A stretch of 64,000 bases of DNA from Chloroflexota bacterium (GCA_024434115.1 QMIT01000010.1:248001-312000); one strand, 5' to 3'. Shown: positions 38,090-47,360, numbered from the stretch's first letter. A program made the numbers and translations. Notes: a model not told the origin generated them from the sequence alone.

Positions 38090-39784
38090 ATGAGAACTCG
38101 ATTAGAAATTATCGAAAAATTCCGCCAACAGCCCGAAGTTCCGGTGTTGATTGTTGGTGGTGGGGTCAATGGAATAGGGGTATTTCGAGATTTAGCACTG
38201 CAAGGGGTTGAGGTACTGCTGGTAGATAAGGGCGACTTTTCATCCGGGGCAAGTGCGGGGTCATCGCATATGGCGCATGGTGGCCTGCGTTATTTGGAAA
38301 ATGCTGAGTTCCGATTGGTCAAAGAAGCCTTAACCGAGCGTAACTTGCTGCTGCAAAATGCCCCCCATTATGTCAAGCCGCTGCCGACGACTATCCCAAT
38401 ATTTAGCTGGCTTTCGGGCACGCTCAATGCCCCCCTAAAGTTTTTGCGACTGCGCGATAAGCCAAGTGAACGGGGCGCATTAATTATCAAAATCGGCCTG
38501 ACATTTTACGATTTGTTTACCCGCAAGCAACAAAGCCTGCCGCGCCATGAATTCTATTCCAGAGCCAAATCATTGGAGATGCGACCTAAACTCAACCCCG
38601 ATATTGTGCTGACGGCGCGTTATTATGATGCGTGGATGCCCTATCCCGAACGCATCTGCCTTGAAATGATTTTGGACGCTGAAGCCGCGAACCCAGATGC
38701 CCACGCCGTCAATTATCTGCGTTTGGTGGGTGGTAATGGAGAGGTCGTGACCCTAAAGGATGAACTTTCCGGTGAAACGCTTGAGATCAAACCCCAAATT
38801 GTCATCAATGCCGCTGGCCCTTGGATTGATTTCGCCAACCAAGCCATGCAGCATCCCTCCAAGTACATCGGTGGGACAAAAGGCTCACATATCATCCTAG
38901 ATCACCCCGAATTACATGCGGCCACGATGGGGCATGAGATGTTTTTTGAGAACAGCGATGGACGGATTGTGCTGTTTTTCCCCTTTATGGATAAGGTCAT
39001 GGTTGGCTCGACAGATATTCGGGTTGATGACCCCGAACAGGCCCGCTGCACCGATGAAGAGGTTGATTACTTCTTGACTATGGTGCATAAGGTATTCCCC
39101 GGTATGCAGGTCACACGCTCCAATATTGTGTTTTGGTTTACGGGGGTGCGCCCTCTGCCAGCCAGCGATGCCAACCGAACAGGGCAAATTAGCCGCGATC
39201 ATGTCACCCATATCACCGAGCCGGATGATAAGATGAAATTCCCGGTCTATTCATTGGTCGGTGGTAAATGGACGACCTTCCGTGCTTTCAGTGAACAGAC
39301 CGCTGATTTGATCTTGGCTCGCTTGAAAAAATCCCGTCAGATACGCACCGATCAATTACCGATTGGTGGTGGTAAACATTTCCCCAAGACGGATGCTGAC
39401 CGGGAGGCGTGGCTGAATGCGCTGCTGCAAAAAGTGAACCTGCCAAAAGAGCGTCTTGATCAATGGCTGGATCGTTATGGCACACGCGCCGAAGCAATTG
39501 CCCACTATGCCGCAGATGGGTCTGACCAATCCTTAACCCATCATCCTAATTACACCCACCGCGAAATCCAATTTCTGGCGATCCATGAGAAGATTGCCCA
39601 TTTGGATGATTTGCTGCTGCGGCGTTCACTCATCGCTATGCTGGGTCAAACCACTCGACCACTGCTCGAAGAATTGGCAGATATCGTGGGCGATTGTTTG
39701 GGGTGGTCGGCTGATATGAAAACCTCGGAAGTCGAACGCGCCGCTCAAATTTTACAAGATAAGCATGGGGTGGTGTTGAAGTAA
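38090..39784 (+). CDS. glpD: FAD-dependent glycerol-3-phosphate dehydrogenase
   Basis: 564 aa. The N-terminal dinucleotide fold is 'VLIVGGGVNGIGVFRDLALQGVEVLLVDKGDFSSGASAGSSHMAHGGLRYLE', followed by 'YYDAWMPYPERICLEMILDA', 'VINAAGPWIDFAN', 'GTKGSHIILDHP', 'FFPFMDKVMVGSTDI' and 'VYSLVGGKWTTFRAFSEQTAD', all typical of GlpA/GlpD, with the helical C-terminal domain. It oxidises glycerol-3-phosphate to DHAP and feeds the quinone pool. Stand-alone gene with its own terminator. Confidence 0.95.
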   Translation: MRTRLEIIEKFRQQPEVPVLIVGGGVNGIGVFRDLALQGVEVLLVDKGDFSSGASAGSSHMAHGGLRYLENAEFRLVKEALTERNLLLQNAPHYVKPLPTTIPIFSWLSGTLNAPLKFLRLRDKPSERGALIIKIGLTFYDLFTRKQQSLPRHEFYSRAKSLEMRPKLNPDIVLTARYYDAWMPYPERICLEMILDAEAANPDAHAVNYLRLVGGNGEVVTLKDELSGETLEIKPQIVINAAGPWIDFANQAMQHPSKYIGGTKGSHIILDHPELHAATMGHEMFFENSDGRIVLFFPFMDKVMVGSTDIRVDDPEQARCTDEEVDYFLTMVHKVFPGMQVTRSNIVFWFTGVRPLPASDANRTGQISRDHVTHITEPDDKMKFPVYSLVGGKWTTFRAFSEQTADLILARLKKSRQIRTDQLPIGGGKHFPKTDADREAWLNALLQKVNLPKERLDQWLDRYGTRAEAIAHYAADGSDQSLTHHPNYTHREIQFLAIHEKIAHLDDLLLRRSLIAMLGQTTRPLLEELADIVGDCLGWSADMKTSEVERAAQILQDKHGVVLK

Positions 39785-39792
39785 CTAATCAA

Positions 39793-39826
39793 AAAGGGCG
39801 GTCTATGTTAGACCACCCTTTATTTC
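39793..39826 (+). terminator. terminator after glpD
   Basis: A 6-bp stem GGTCTA/TAGACC with a 3-nt loop, extended outward across a C/A mismatch by AAAGGG/CCCTTT, then TTATTT. It lies between convergent genes and may act on both strands. Confidence 0.85.
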
Positions 39827-39844
39827 CTTGAGAGGCTGATTACC

Positions 39845-41131
39845 CTAGTTGCTGGTATAGAGTTCCAACATCGCGCGGGTTTCGGTGGAGGGTGCAATGC
39901 CCAGTGTGCGCTTCAAGGTAGACTCTAATAGCTTGTATTGAGCCTGCACATCTTTGATACGGCCTTGTTCGTGATAGATCGTCATAATGTTACGATGTAC
40001 ATCTTCACGATCTGGTTTCTCGGCAACGGCGCGTAGGAAATAGCCCAAAGCGCGGTCAAGTTCACCCAAAGCGCGGTGCATACGACCTAGACCGATTAAG
40101 GCTTGCGCAAAGTCATTGCGTAGTTTTTCGCGTTTTTCAAGCATCCAAGGCATATCGAGACCCTCAAGATAGGGGTGACGATAGAGTTGGACAGCGCGAT
40201 ACCATTTGGCAGGTGCTACGTCATCGGGGCCGGCAAGGGCTTCTTCGATCTGTTTCTCAAATTCACGTGCATCATACATGATATTGACACGCGGGGATGG
40301 GACATAGAAGCCGCCGCTGTAGGCCGTAATTTCATAACCCAATTTTTCAGAAATCTTGCGCTTGGTGACATGGAAGACATTAGTCGCTTCTTTGACACCC
40401 AAATGGGGCCAGAAGATGCGGAAGATTTCGTCGCGTGTCACCATATGGTGGTCAATGAAATAATACGCCAGATTTCGCGGTAACGATCCATCCCAGCTAT
40501 GTACGGCGCGGCCATCACTCATTAAGCGTGAACTGCCGGAGAGTGAATAGAATTCAATCTGTCCACGTGGGGCGGGTTCTCTAAAGATGCCATTTTCCAC
40601 TGCGTTATTTTCCCCGATAGTGGCTGCTAGTCCATTGAGGATTAGATCGTTCCACGGCTGGCGAAACATTTCTCTACCGTTAATCAAAACTCTAACGTTT
40701 TTGGGGAGCTTTTCGGCGAGTACGCGGAAGAAACCATCGAGTTCAGCCGAGTCACGCGGGATGCGATCCAATTCGTCTATCGCTAAGAAATATTGATCTT
40801 TGCGGAGCGACTTGAGATCAGCCGCGAACGCTTCAGCAAGGCTTTGGGGCGATTCATTTTTCTTGAGGGCTGAGGTGGTTTGCGCTCCAAAATCAGACGG
40901 AAATTGGGCATCATTCACTAAATTCCCCAGCATCTTGCGTAAAGTGGTATCTTCTTCATGGAGGGGATAGTAGTAAATTTGACTCTTAGTCTGGCGTAGA
41001 ATTAATGCAATGAGGGCATTCCGCGCATTATGGCGAGGATACATGACCAAAATGGGCGCATCGTGGACGCCAGATTGGATCTCCTTGTACATTAAGTCTG
41101 CTACATTTTCAGTTATGGTCAACTCTGCCAT
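39845..41131 (-). CDS. SARP-type transcriptional regulator with BTAD domain
   Basis: 428 aa. Residues 1-190 look like an ATPase-derived module with a Walker B-like 'YFLAIDELDRIP', but the P-loop position reads 'PILVMYPRHNARNALIAL' with no GxxxxGK(S/T), so it is unlikely to hydrolyse ATP. Residues 200-290 form an OmpR/SARP winged helix ('VTRDEIFRIFWPHLGVKEATNVFHVTKRKISEKLGYEI'), and 295-428 a helical bacterial transcriptional activation domain ('AREFEKQIEEAL', 'YRHPYLEGLDMPWM', TPR-like helices). Targets unknown. It has a 360-bp AT-rich upstream region shared with hemW. Confidence 0.88.
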   Translation of the reverse strand: MAELTITENVADLMYKEIQSGVHDAPILVMYPRHNARNALIALILRQTKSQIYYYPLHEEDTTLRKMLGNLVNDAQFPSDFGAQTTSALKKNESPQSLAEAFAADLKSLRKDQYFLAIDELDRIPRDSAELDGFFRVLAEKLPKNVRVLINGREMFRQPWNDLILNGLAATIGENNAVENGIFREPAPRGQIEFYSLSGSSRLMSDGRAVHSWDGSLPRNLAYYFIDHHMVTRDEIFRIFWPHLGVKEATNVFHVTKRKISEKLGYEITAYSGGFYVPSPRVNIMYDAREFEKQIEEALAGPDDVAPAKWYRAVQLYRHPYLEGLDMPWMLEKREKLRNDFAQALIGLGRMHRALGELDRALGYFLRAVAEKPDREDVHRNIMTIYHEQGRIKDVQAQYKLLESTLKRTLGIAPSTETRAMLELYTSN

Positions 41132-41509
41132 GTATAACTCAACTTTCCAGTCTCTCAGGAGTGCTATTGACTAATTAAAGGAACTCATCAAATCCAAGAT
41201 GGCTCTTGGGCCGACTTGGTAATTTCTAGGTTTCAAAGATATTGTGTGAAGCCAAATTTTAGAATAAAGTCATAAATAAAAATAGGTCATCTCTACATTT
41301 TTTAATTTGTAATTACCCCTTTCCATAAGACTTATTAGGTCTTTAGGTTGAAAGTGCAAATTCTTAGGTGCTTATTAAAATGATACCTTATTTGATTTAC
41401 ATCCGCAATCCATAACCGGGTCATCTTGTGTAAGAATTGTGAAGATTTGTGTGATAATTTTTAACAAGGAGTATGTTCATTAACTGTTTTAATGAGTAAA
41501 GGAAAAATA
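41132..41509. promoter_or_regulatory. AT-rich divergent intergenic region with TTAGGT repeats
   Basis: 378 bp between the SARP-like gene and hemW, with no coding frame. Three TTAGGT hexamers lie at 41335, 41343 and 41364. They overlap a weak promoter-like pair, TTGAAA (41348-41353) and TTATTA (41372-41377), with an 18-nt spacer and pointing to hemW. SARP regulators bind short direct repeats near -35 elements, so an operator is possible but unproven. Confidence 0.35.
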
Positions 41510-42697
41510 ATGGGTAGGCAGTCTATATGTTCACTCTATTTGCATATCCCATTTTGTGCAACCCGTTGCACCTACTGTGCCTTTAATACCTATACGGATC
41601 GTCACGCACTTTTGGACGAGTATGTTAGAGCGCTTTGCACTGAGATTGCATCCTTTAGCACCTTAAATCAAGCCATCCACACCGTTTATTTGGGTGGCGG
41701 AACCCCTAGTTTATTACGACCTTTTCAATTAGAACAAATTATATCCCATGTTCTAATAAATTTCACTTATAGCCCAATTTTGGAAATCACGCAAGAGTTA
41801 AATCCGCGTGATGCCACCGAAGAATATTTACACGCGATACGACAATATGTCTCACGAATCAGTTTGGGGATGCAGTCAGTGAACCCTTCCGAGCTTCAGA
41901 TGTTTAGTCGTGACCACGAACATCTCCATGTTGTACAGGCGATGAAATATGCACGGCAGGCGGGTTTTGACAACATCAATCTCGATTTGATTTATGGAAC
42001 CCCATCTCAGACACTTGATATGTGGCGTGATTCCGTTCAGGCAGCCCTCGACCTTGATCCAGACCATCTCTCAGCATATGCACTGAGTCTGGAAAACGGC
42101 ACGGAACTAAAACGCCGCGTGACCTATAACGAACTCCCCCTGCCCGACCCCGACCTTGCCGCCGATATGTACGAACTCGCCAGTGAAATGATGGAACAGG
42201 CCGGGTTTATTCAGTATGAAATTAGCAACTGGGCCAAACCGGGCAAAGAGTGCTTGCACAATATCCAGTATTGGAAAAATCTGCCCTATTTGGGACTTGG
42301 GGCAGGCGCACATGGCTATGCCAATCAGATGCGCACGGTGAATGTAATGAAGCCCGAGATTTACATCCAGCGCCTTCAAAATCCCCCCGCGAATCCACTA
42401 CCCTTTCCACAGACACCTGCTACGATGACTGCCGAACCGATTGACCGCCAAACGGATATGTTCGAGACGATTTTTACGGGATTACGCCTACTCAATGAGG
42501 GCCTATCGCTGATGGGTTTTGAGCAGCGGTATGGCGAAAAACTGGACAGAAAATTCGCCGATGAAATTAAACGGCTCACACGAATGGGCCTATTATGGCA
42601 GGATGGAGATGCTCTAAAATTGACCAAATCGGCCCGTTTGATTAGCAACCGTGTGTTTCAAGAATTTGCCACTTTTGCCGATGAGGAAGAAGCCTAG
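41510..42697 (+). CDS. hemW: HemW-like radical SAM protein
   Basis: 395 aa. The radical SAM cluster motif is 'HIPFCATRCTYCAFNTY' (C-x3-C-x2-C, HemW style), with 'TVYLGGGTPSLL', 'RISLGMQSVNPSELQMFSRDH', 'NINLDLIYGTPSQTLDMW' and 'SAYALSLENGTEL'. HemW is a haem chaperone; true coproporphyrinogen dehydrogenase HemN has an additional N-terminal part. ATG 41510 is preferred (AAAGGA 6 nt upstream) over ATG 41492. Confidence 0.92.
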   Translation: MGRQSICSLYLHIPFCATRCTYCAFNTYTDRHALLDEYVRALCTEIASFSTLNQAIHTVYLGGGTPSLLRPFQLEQIISHVLINFTYSPILEITQELNPRDATEEYLHAIRQYVSRISLGMQSVNPSELQMFSRDHEHLHVVQAMKYARQAGFDNINLDLIYGTPSQTLDMWRDSVQAALDLDPDHLSAYALSLENGTELKRRVTYNELPLPDPDLAADMYELASEMMEQAGFIQYEISNWAKPGKECLHNIQYWKNLPYLGLGAGAHGYANQMRTVNVMKPEIYIQRLQNPPANPLPFPQTPATMTAEPIDRQTDMFETIFTGLRLLNEGLSLMGFEQRYGEKLDRKFADEIKRLTRMGLLWQDGDALKLTKSARLISNRVFQEFATFADEEEA

Positions 42698-42700
42698 TCT

Positions 42701-43186
42701 ATGCGTCGAATCTGGATACCTGCTCTGCTGATATTGTTGCTATTAAGTGCCTGTGGTGATGATAAGCCCACTGACGATCAATCAACATCCACGCCTGAGG
42801 CCGCGCCAACCGTCGAAATCGAAGTCACACTGTTCCCAACACTGACCGATGAATTACGCGAGCAACTGGAATCTACCTACAGCGTTTTATCGGAGGCGCA
42901 AGCCCAAATTGAGAAGGTGTGGTCGGATTTGCAGGCGGGTCGGACAGTGGAGTGTGCCGCCGAGCTAAAACCGCAGATTTCCCCTGATGCCTTATCAAGC
43001 GATGACTCCATCTCGCTGACCTTGCAGCAGGCCGCAATTGAAGTCCAGACCGCCGTGAATTTATGGCAGGCCGAATGTCAAAATCCGCGTCCCCAACCCC
43101 CACCGGAGGTGATTGACCGGGGTATCCGTGCCGCGCTTGCCGCTGGAACGGCCCTCGATGCTGCCTCTGCCTCTTTGAGCCAGTAA
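42701..43186 (+). CDS. small lipoprotein of unknown function
   Basis: 161 aa. A signal peptide with lipobox 'LLSAC' (Cys about 18) is followed by a Thr/Ser/Pro-rich acidic linker (20-45) and an all-helical domain (50-161) with two Cys that could form a disulfide (C85 and C126 approx.). It begins 3 nt after hemW and is probably co-transcribed. No family recognised. Confidence 0.75.
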   Translation: MRRIWIPALLILLLLSACGDDKPTDDQSTSTPEAAPTVEIEVTLFPTLTDELREQLESTYSVLSEAQAQIEKVWSDLQAGRTVECAAELKPQISPDALSSDDSISLTLQQAAIEVQTAVNLWQAECQNPRPQPPPEVIDRGIRAALAAGTALDAASASLSQ

Positions 43187-43261
43187 GTTGATGAAACGGC
43201 CCTATCAATGCTATAGTGCCTTGCGTATTTCGCCGTATCGCAACAGGAAGCAACGCTATTT

Positions 43262-44131
43262 ATGACTGATGATAATCGCTCCAGCCTTGCCCGTTCGTCC
43301 AATTCGCTGCAACAACTGGCGGCCTATGTGCATGATGTCGCCATCGAAGCCGCTGCCCGCACAATGGGCAATTTACGCGTGGATGCTATTCGCAATGAGG
43401 CCACCGTCACCGAGCGGTTTTTGGCCTATATGGAAATGGGCCTTGATCGCAAAATCGTAGATGCGGATGAACCGCTGCGAGTTTCCGCGATTGCCTTTAC
43501 GGATCGGGGCACGGCGGAGGAAACCTTTGAGCGCGAAACCGGGGCGGATATGGCCTGTTTTATCCGCTATGACCTACCGGGGTTGCGTTGGGCCAAAGGC
43601 TTTTTGGGACAGAGCAAAATGGGCAAGGTTTACAACGTGGATGATGATGGACGGGTGCGGATGGGCCTGACCAGCGAAGCCGATTACGATCAGATGATTG
43701 TGGATTGCACGGCGATGCGGCGGGTGACGGAAGAAAGTTATGTGTTTTTCTTTTCACCCGAAGCGGTCACGGTGGAAAAAGCGAGTGCCTTATTAGGGGA
43801 TCGTGGCGAGATGTACCCCGACAAGCCATGGAAGGACATCCATATGTTTCGGGAGGATGGTGGGGTCAATATTGCGCGGTTTTACGGGGCATTTGCGGGG
43901 TGTCAATTGGGGGGGACGTTGCTCGAAAAGCCAGCGGTGGGCTTTAATTCCGTGTTGGATTTGATTAATGCGCGGGGGATTGCGGTCATTTTGCTGTTAA
44001 TGGTCGGGACGGCCAGCCCCATGCCGTCTTTGCAGCGCGATTCGGCGGAACTCAAAGCCCTGCCATTTGAAGTGCCAGAAACCTATTGGTACTGGCCGCA
44101 GTTAATGGCAACGTTGATGAAGGGGCGGTGA
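43262..44131 (+). CDS. unknown protein with a PD-(D/E)XK nuclease-like pattern
   Basis: 289 aa, soluble. The segment 'FERETGADMACFIRYDLPGLRWAKGFLGQSKMG' (about residues 85-118) has the arrangement E..GAD..(about 20).QxK seen in restriction-endonuclease-like folds. The rest, including 'SYVFFFSPEAVTVEKASALL', is not familiar. AGGAAG lies about 11 nt before the ATG. It begins a short run of small unknown genes, which may be an accessory or defence-like cluster. The nuclease idea is an inference from a short pattern. Confidence 0.6.
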   Translation: MTDDNRSSLARSSNSLQQLAAYVHDVAIEAAARTMGNLRVDAIRNEATVTERFLAYMEMGLDRKIVDADEPLRVSAIAFTDRGTAEETFERETGADMACFIRYDLPGLRWAKGFLGQSKMGKVYNVDDDGRVRMGLTSEADYDQMIVDCTAMRRVTEESYVFFFSPEAVTVEKASALLGDRGEMYPDKPWKDIHMFREDGGVNIARFYGAFAGCQLGGTLLEKPAVGFNSVLDLINARGIAVILLLMVGTASPMPSLQRDSAELKALPFEVPETYWYWPQLMATLMKGR

Positions 44132-44141
44132 GAAATAACTT

Positions 44142-44456
44142 ATGGTAGGGAAATTCAATTTAGATTATCCCGAATGGTGGGATGAATCTGACGATGAATT
44201 AGTCGAATGGGCTGTATCATTAAATTTACGAAAAGCTCTTTTTCAGCCTAAAGATGCGATTATGCACTATTTTGACGGCAGGGTGGTGGAAGTTTTTGAC
44301 GGTTGGGATCATGAACACTGCCATTTTCATTTTTGCGGTCAGAAAATTTCCCCATATGAAGGGGATGAGCAGGCAGGCTATGTAGATGAGAGTGGGAAAA
44401 TTTGGTTTTGTAATGATTGTTACGAAAGATATATTCTCCCCGCGTTGAAAGGGTGA
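44142..44456 (+). CDS. small protein with a zinc-knuckle-like C-terminus
   Basis: 104 aa, acidic. The C-terminal half has 'HEHCHFHFCGQKI ... IWFCNDCYERYI', a C/H-rich pattern (CxxxxC then CxxC) that could bind one zinc. No family recognised. It ends 1 nt before the next gene, suggesting they are co-translated. AT-rich relative to the surroundings. Confidence 0.65.
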   Translation: MVGKFNLDYPEWWDESDDELVEWAVSLNLRKALFQPKDAIMHYFDGRVVEVFDGWDHEHCHFHFCGQKISPYEGDEQAGYVDESGKIWFCNDCYERYILPALKG

Positions 44457-44457
44457 T

Positions 44458-45108
44458 ATGAACGAGCAAGAGCGTCTCGCCGATATTCACAAGCGAGCAT
44501 TAGTCGAAAAAATCTCGCCTGATGAACTCGATTGGGTGGCCTCAGAACTGCAAAAATGCCCGTCTGATCTTAGTTGCATTCAAATGTTGATGATTCTGGC
44601 ACGGCAGGAAGCAAAACAATATCGCAGCTTGGTTGAAAGGTTTCTTGAATATCAGGGGGGATGGTTTTGTGTCGCTGAGGCGCTTGGAACACTGTGCCGC
44701 TGGTGGAAAGATACCCACTTGTATGTTGATTATCTTTTGAGATATATGGGCGCTATCGAGGATGAAAGCTATAGCCTTGTAGATGTCTCATATACTCGCA
44801 TGGTAGCGATTCATCTAGCGGGTGAATATTTACGCTTTCACAAAGAGCCGAGGTTACTCAATAGGCTCATTGAACTCTACGAAGATCCCGATTTGCCGAA
44901 ATGGGAGTTTATCAAAGACCTAGACTATCGGGTTTCAGAAATTCAAATGGAGCGTGGGTCAGTGAGAGGCGATGCTTATTTGGCATTGGCTGATGCAGTG
45001 GGCCAAGATTACCGAACATTGCCTAGAATAACAGATGAGGCTGAGTTAGAGAGTAAAGCCGATCCTCAAATCATTATTAGGGCTAAAGAACGGCTTAAAA
45101 TAGAATGA
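44458..45108 (+). CDS. helical protein of unknown function
   Basis: 216 aa, predicted mostly alpha-helical with a HEAT/ARM-like rhythm ('LVERFLEYQGGWFCVAEALGTLCRWWKDTHLYVDYLLRYM'). No signal peptide or catalytic motif seen. Its stop is adjacent to the stop of the convergent gene (45108/45109). Base composition is AT-rich, like its upstream neighbour. Confidence 0.65.
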   Translation: MNEQERLADIHKRALVEKISPDELDWVASELQKCPSDLSCIQMLMILARQEAKQYRSLVERFLEYQGGWFCVAEALGTLCRWWKDTHLYVDYLLRYMGAIEDESYSLVDVSYTRMVAIHLAGEYLRFHKEPRLLNRLIELYEDPDLPKWEFIKDLDYRVSEIQMERGSVRGDAYLALADAVGQDYRTLPRITDEAELESKADPQIIIRAKERLKIE

Positions 45109-45573
45109 TTACTTCGATAGCGGAGCGACTAAAATTTTCCATGCTCTTTGTTCAAAATCTGGGTCATTTACCAAATCTACCACTTGACGTAAGTTGTAGA
45201 CCAAAAGCCATCCTGAGTCGGCATCATACGGAGCGGGGCCACCTGTAGCATTGTACGTAATCTTTGCAACCTTTTCCGCAAGATCATAAACCGCTACTAG
45301 AAGTCTGTTCTCTGGGACTTGGCGATTTAGGCTGCTGGTCAATTCTTTTCGCACAATCGTGAAAGCATCTCGACCTTGTGACCACTTTGTAGGGTCTTTA
45401 GCCACCTCAATCACGTATTTAGTTTGGGGGATTTCGGGAATGATTTCGCAGCAGAGTTCAAGAATATTGGCTCCCCAAATTGGGCGCTGTTCATTGGGTA
45501 GATTCTCAAAGATGAGATAACCTGCTTCCGATGCCTTCTTTGATTCCCACGCGGTACGTGCCTCGTCAAGCAT
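45109..45573 (-). CDS. hypothetical protein
   Basis: 154 aa, soluble and mixed alpha/beta. AAAGGAG 8 nt before the ATG supports that it is a real gene. Phrases such as 'RPIWGANILELCCEIIPEIPQTKYVIEVAKDPTKW' do not match a family I know. Its compact size and the convergent partner resemble toxin/immunity-type neighbourhoods, but nothing direct supports that. Confidence 0.6.
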   Translation of the reverse strand: MLDEARTAWESKKASEAGYLIFENLPNEQRPIWGANILELCCEIIPEIPQTKYVIEVAKDPTKWSQGRDAFTIVRKELTSSLNRQVPENRLLVAVYDLAEKVAKITYNATGGPAPYDADSGWLLVYNLRQVVDLVNDPDFEQRAWKILVAPLSK

Positions 45574-45612
45574 TGCCAGTCTCCTTTAAGCCAATTGCTT
45601 GTGTTTTGTGGT

Positions 45613-46446
45613 CTATGGCGTTTGAGTGCTTACAGTTGACCCAAGCGGTTGTAAGGGCGGCACGGTGACAGGCACTAACCCCTCAGTTGGTGAGACCTCC
45701 GGTGTCGCGGTGGCAGTTGAGGTTGCGGTTGGGGTATCGCTCGGTGCTGGCGATGGGGTGGCGGTGTTCGGCTTATTTTCAAAGGAGGCCGATTTGACTG
45801 TCAGGGTATCAAAGCGTACCTCGACCTGTTGATCTTCCGCCCCGCCTGCCAATAATCCGACACCCCCCACACGATCAAAAGATTTATCGGTGCGATCCGC
45901 CACAAATTCACCATTCACATAGAGGGCCAGATAATTATCCACACAGTAGACTTGGAGGGTGTTGGATTTATTGCCCTTCTCAATCGCCTTCGATTCTTTC
46001 CATGTCTCCAAGAAATCTAATCCGCGCTGACTGTCGGCCTTCGCAATCGCCCAAAATCCATCAGCACTAATCAGGAAGGCATAGCCAGAATCGCTATCAT
46101 CTATACGACACATCACGCCAAACCAATTATCTTTTTCACCGCCGCTGCTGGTCGCCTGCACCTCAATTACCACATTTTTCACTGGGATGGTGTCATTTTT
46201 GCCCCACAGGTAACTTGCGCCGTTGGGGTTGTTGGTGCGGATGACGTACTGCCCATCCTCAATGGCAAGGCTGGAATCGCCATCGAATGTGCCCGTTTCA
46301 AAGTCGGCGGGGTCGTCAAAATTGAGGGTCAGGGCGGCATTGGAATCCACCGTAAAATCCCGGGAGTCGTGGTCGGCTTCATCATCGCCCCCACAGGCAA
46401 CCAGAATGAGCGAAACAAATAATACGCAGATGATAGAGCGTTTCAT
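45613..46446 (-). CDS. lipoprotein with a concanavalin-like (3-keto-disaccharide hydrolase/LamG-type) domain
   Basis: 277 aa. The signal peptide ends in 'ILVACGG' (Cys about 18). Residues 35-225 form a beta-sandwich-like sequence: 'LNFDDPADFETGTFDGDSSLAIEDGQYVIRTN', 'GVMCRIDDSDSGYAFLISADGFWAI', 'LALYVNGEFVADRTD', 'VGLLAGG'. The tail is a Thr/Pro/Ser-rich stalk. It is probably surface-exposed and carbohydrate-related. The frame is open upstream to 46524, but that extension is encoded by a palindromic repeat, so ATG 46446 is the likely start. Confidence 0.8.
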   Translation of the reverse strand: MKRSIICVLFVSLILVACGGDDEADHDSRDFTVDSNAALTLNFDDPADFETGTFDGDSSLAIEDGQYVIRTNNPNGASYLWGKNDTIPVKNVVIEVQATSSGGEKDNWFGVMCRIDDSDSGYAFLISADGFWAIAKADSQRGLDFLETWKESKAIEKGNKSNTLQVYCVDNYLALYVNGEFVADRTDKSFDRVGGVGLLAGGAEDQQVEVRFDTLTVKSASFENKPNTATPSPAPSDTPTATSTATATPEVSPTEGLVPVTVPPLQPLGSTVSTQTP

Positions 46447-46482
46447 CAGAATTTTTACCAGTGTGTTGTTATATAAAAGCGA

Positions 46483-46528
46483 CCCCATCCCAGACCCTTC
46501 CCCGAACACAGGGAAGGGCTTCAATACG
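46483..46528. repeat. palindromic repeat copy R2
   Basis: Core CCCTTCCC - 8 nt - GGGAAGGG (46495-46502 with 46511-46518, perfect 8-bp arms), flanked by a CATCCCAGAC-type lead and a CTTCAATACGG tail. The tail supplies the stop codon of the FAH-family gene. Confidence 0.8.
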
Positions 46529-47249
46529 GGCCGACAATATTCCGCAGGATGCCGAGACGATCAATTTCCAATTCGACTACATCCCCCGGTTGCAACCAGC
46601 GCCCTAAAGCACTTTTTTCGCCGCCGAGTTCCAACAAACAGCCTGTGCCGACGGTGCCGCTACCGATGACATCACCGGGGTAGAGCATCACATCCGCCGA
46701 GGCCCGTTCGATTAATTGAGCGAATGGGAAGTAAATATCTTTCGCGTTACCTTTGGACAATGCCTGTCCATTGACCCGCGCTGTCATGGTCAAATCATAC
46801 CGCAAGTCCGCGCCTGTGCCGATGGTACGATCCGCCAGTTCATCGGGGGTGACAATGGATGGGCCAAGCGAGGTGGCGAAATCTTTGCCTTTGGCGGGGC
46901 CAAGCCCAACCCGCATTTCTTTCATTTGAATATCACGGGCGCTCCAATCGTTCATAATGGTGAACCCCGCGATATGGGATAGGGCATCTTCGGCCTGAAT
47001 ATTGATGCCCCCCTCCCCAATCATGAAGGCGATTTCTAGTTCGTAATCGAGGCTTTGGGTGTAACTTGGCATGGGGACGGTATCGCCATCGTGAAAAATG
47101 GCATTGTGATTGGAGAAATAAAAGACAGGGATTTCGTACCATTCGGGTATCATGTCGAGGCCGCGATTGGCACGGGCGGTTTTAACATGCTGCTCGAAGG
47201 CGTAAAAGTCGCGCAGGGAGTTGATTTTGTCAGGGATGGGGAGTTTCAT
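46521..47249 (-). CDS. fumarylacetoacetate hydrolase family protein
   Basis: 242 aa. It has the FAH fold motifs 'SLDYELEIAFMIGEGG', 'AGFTIMNDWSARDIQMKEM', 'GPAKGKDFATSLGPSIVTPDEL', 'MLYPGDVIGSGTVGTGCLLELGG' and 'LQPGDVVELEIDRLGILRN', including the acidic metal ligands in 'E-x-E'. In company with HPPD it may act late in tyrosine/homogentisate breakdown, but other FAH-type activities are possible. Starts at ATG 47249 without a clear ribosome site. Confidence 0.9.
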   Translation of the reverse strand: MKLPIPDKINSLRDFYAFEQHVKTARANRGLDMIPEWYEIPVFYFSNHNAIFHDGDTVPMPSYTQSLDYELEIAFMIGEGGINIQAEDALSHIAGFTIMNDWSARDIQMKEMRVGLGPAKGKDFATSLGPSIVTPDELADRTIGTGADLRYDLTMTARVNGQALSKGNAKDIYFPFAQLIERASADVMLYPGDVIGSGTVGTGCLLELGGEKSALGRWLQPGDVVELEIDRLGILRNIVGPY

Positions 47250-47271
47250 AAGTTAGGATTCACTTTACAGA

Positions 47272-47320
47272 TCATCCCCACCCCCAGCCCCTCCCCACTG
47301 AGTGGAGAGGGGAGCAAGGA
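47272..47320. repeat. palindromic repeat copy R3
   Basis: Lead ATCATCCCCACCCCC, core CCCCTCCCCACT-G-AGTGGAGAGGGG (47288-47312; 12-bp arms with the family's single C/A mismatch). It lies between the FAH-family gene and the SDR gene. Confidence 0.88.
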
Positions 47321-47360
47321 GCAGGGAGAAAAGCCTGTTGATGGGTTGATACGATACTCT

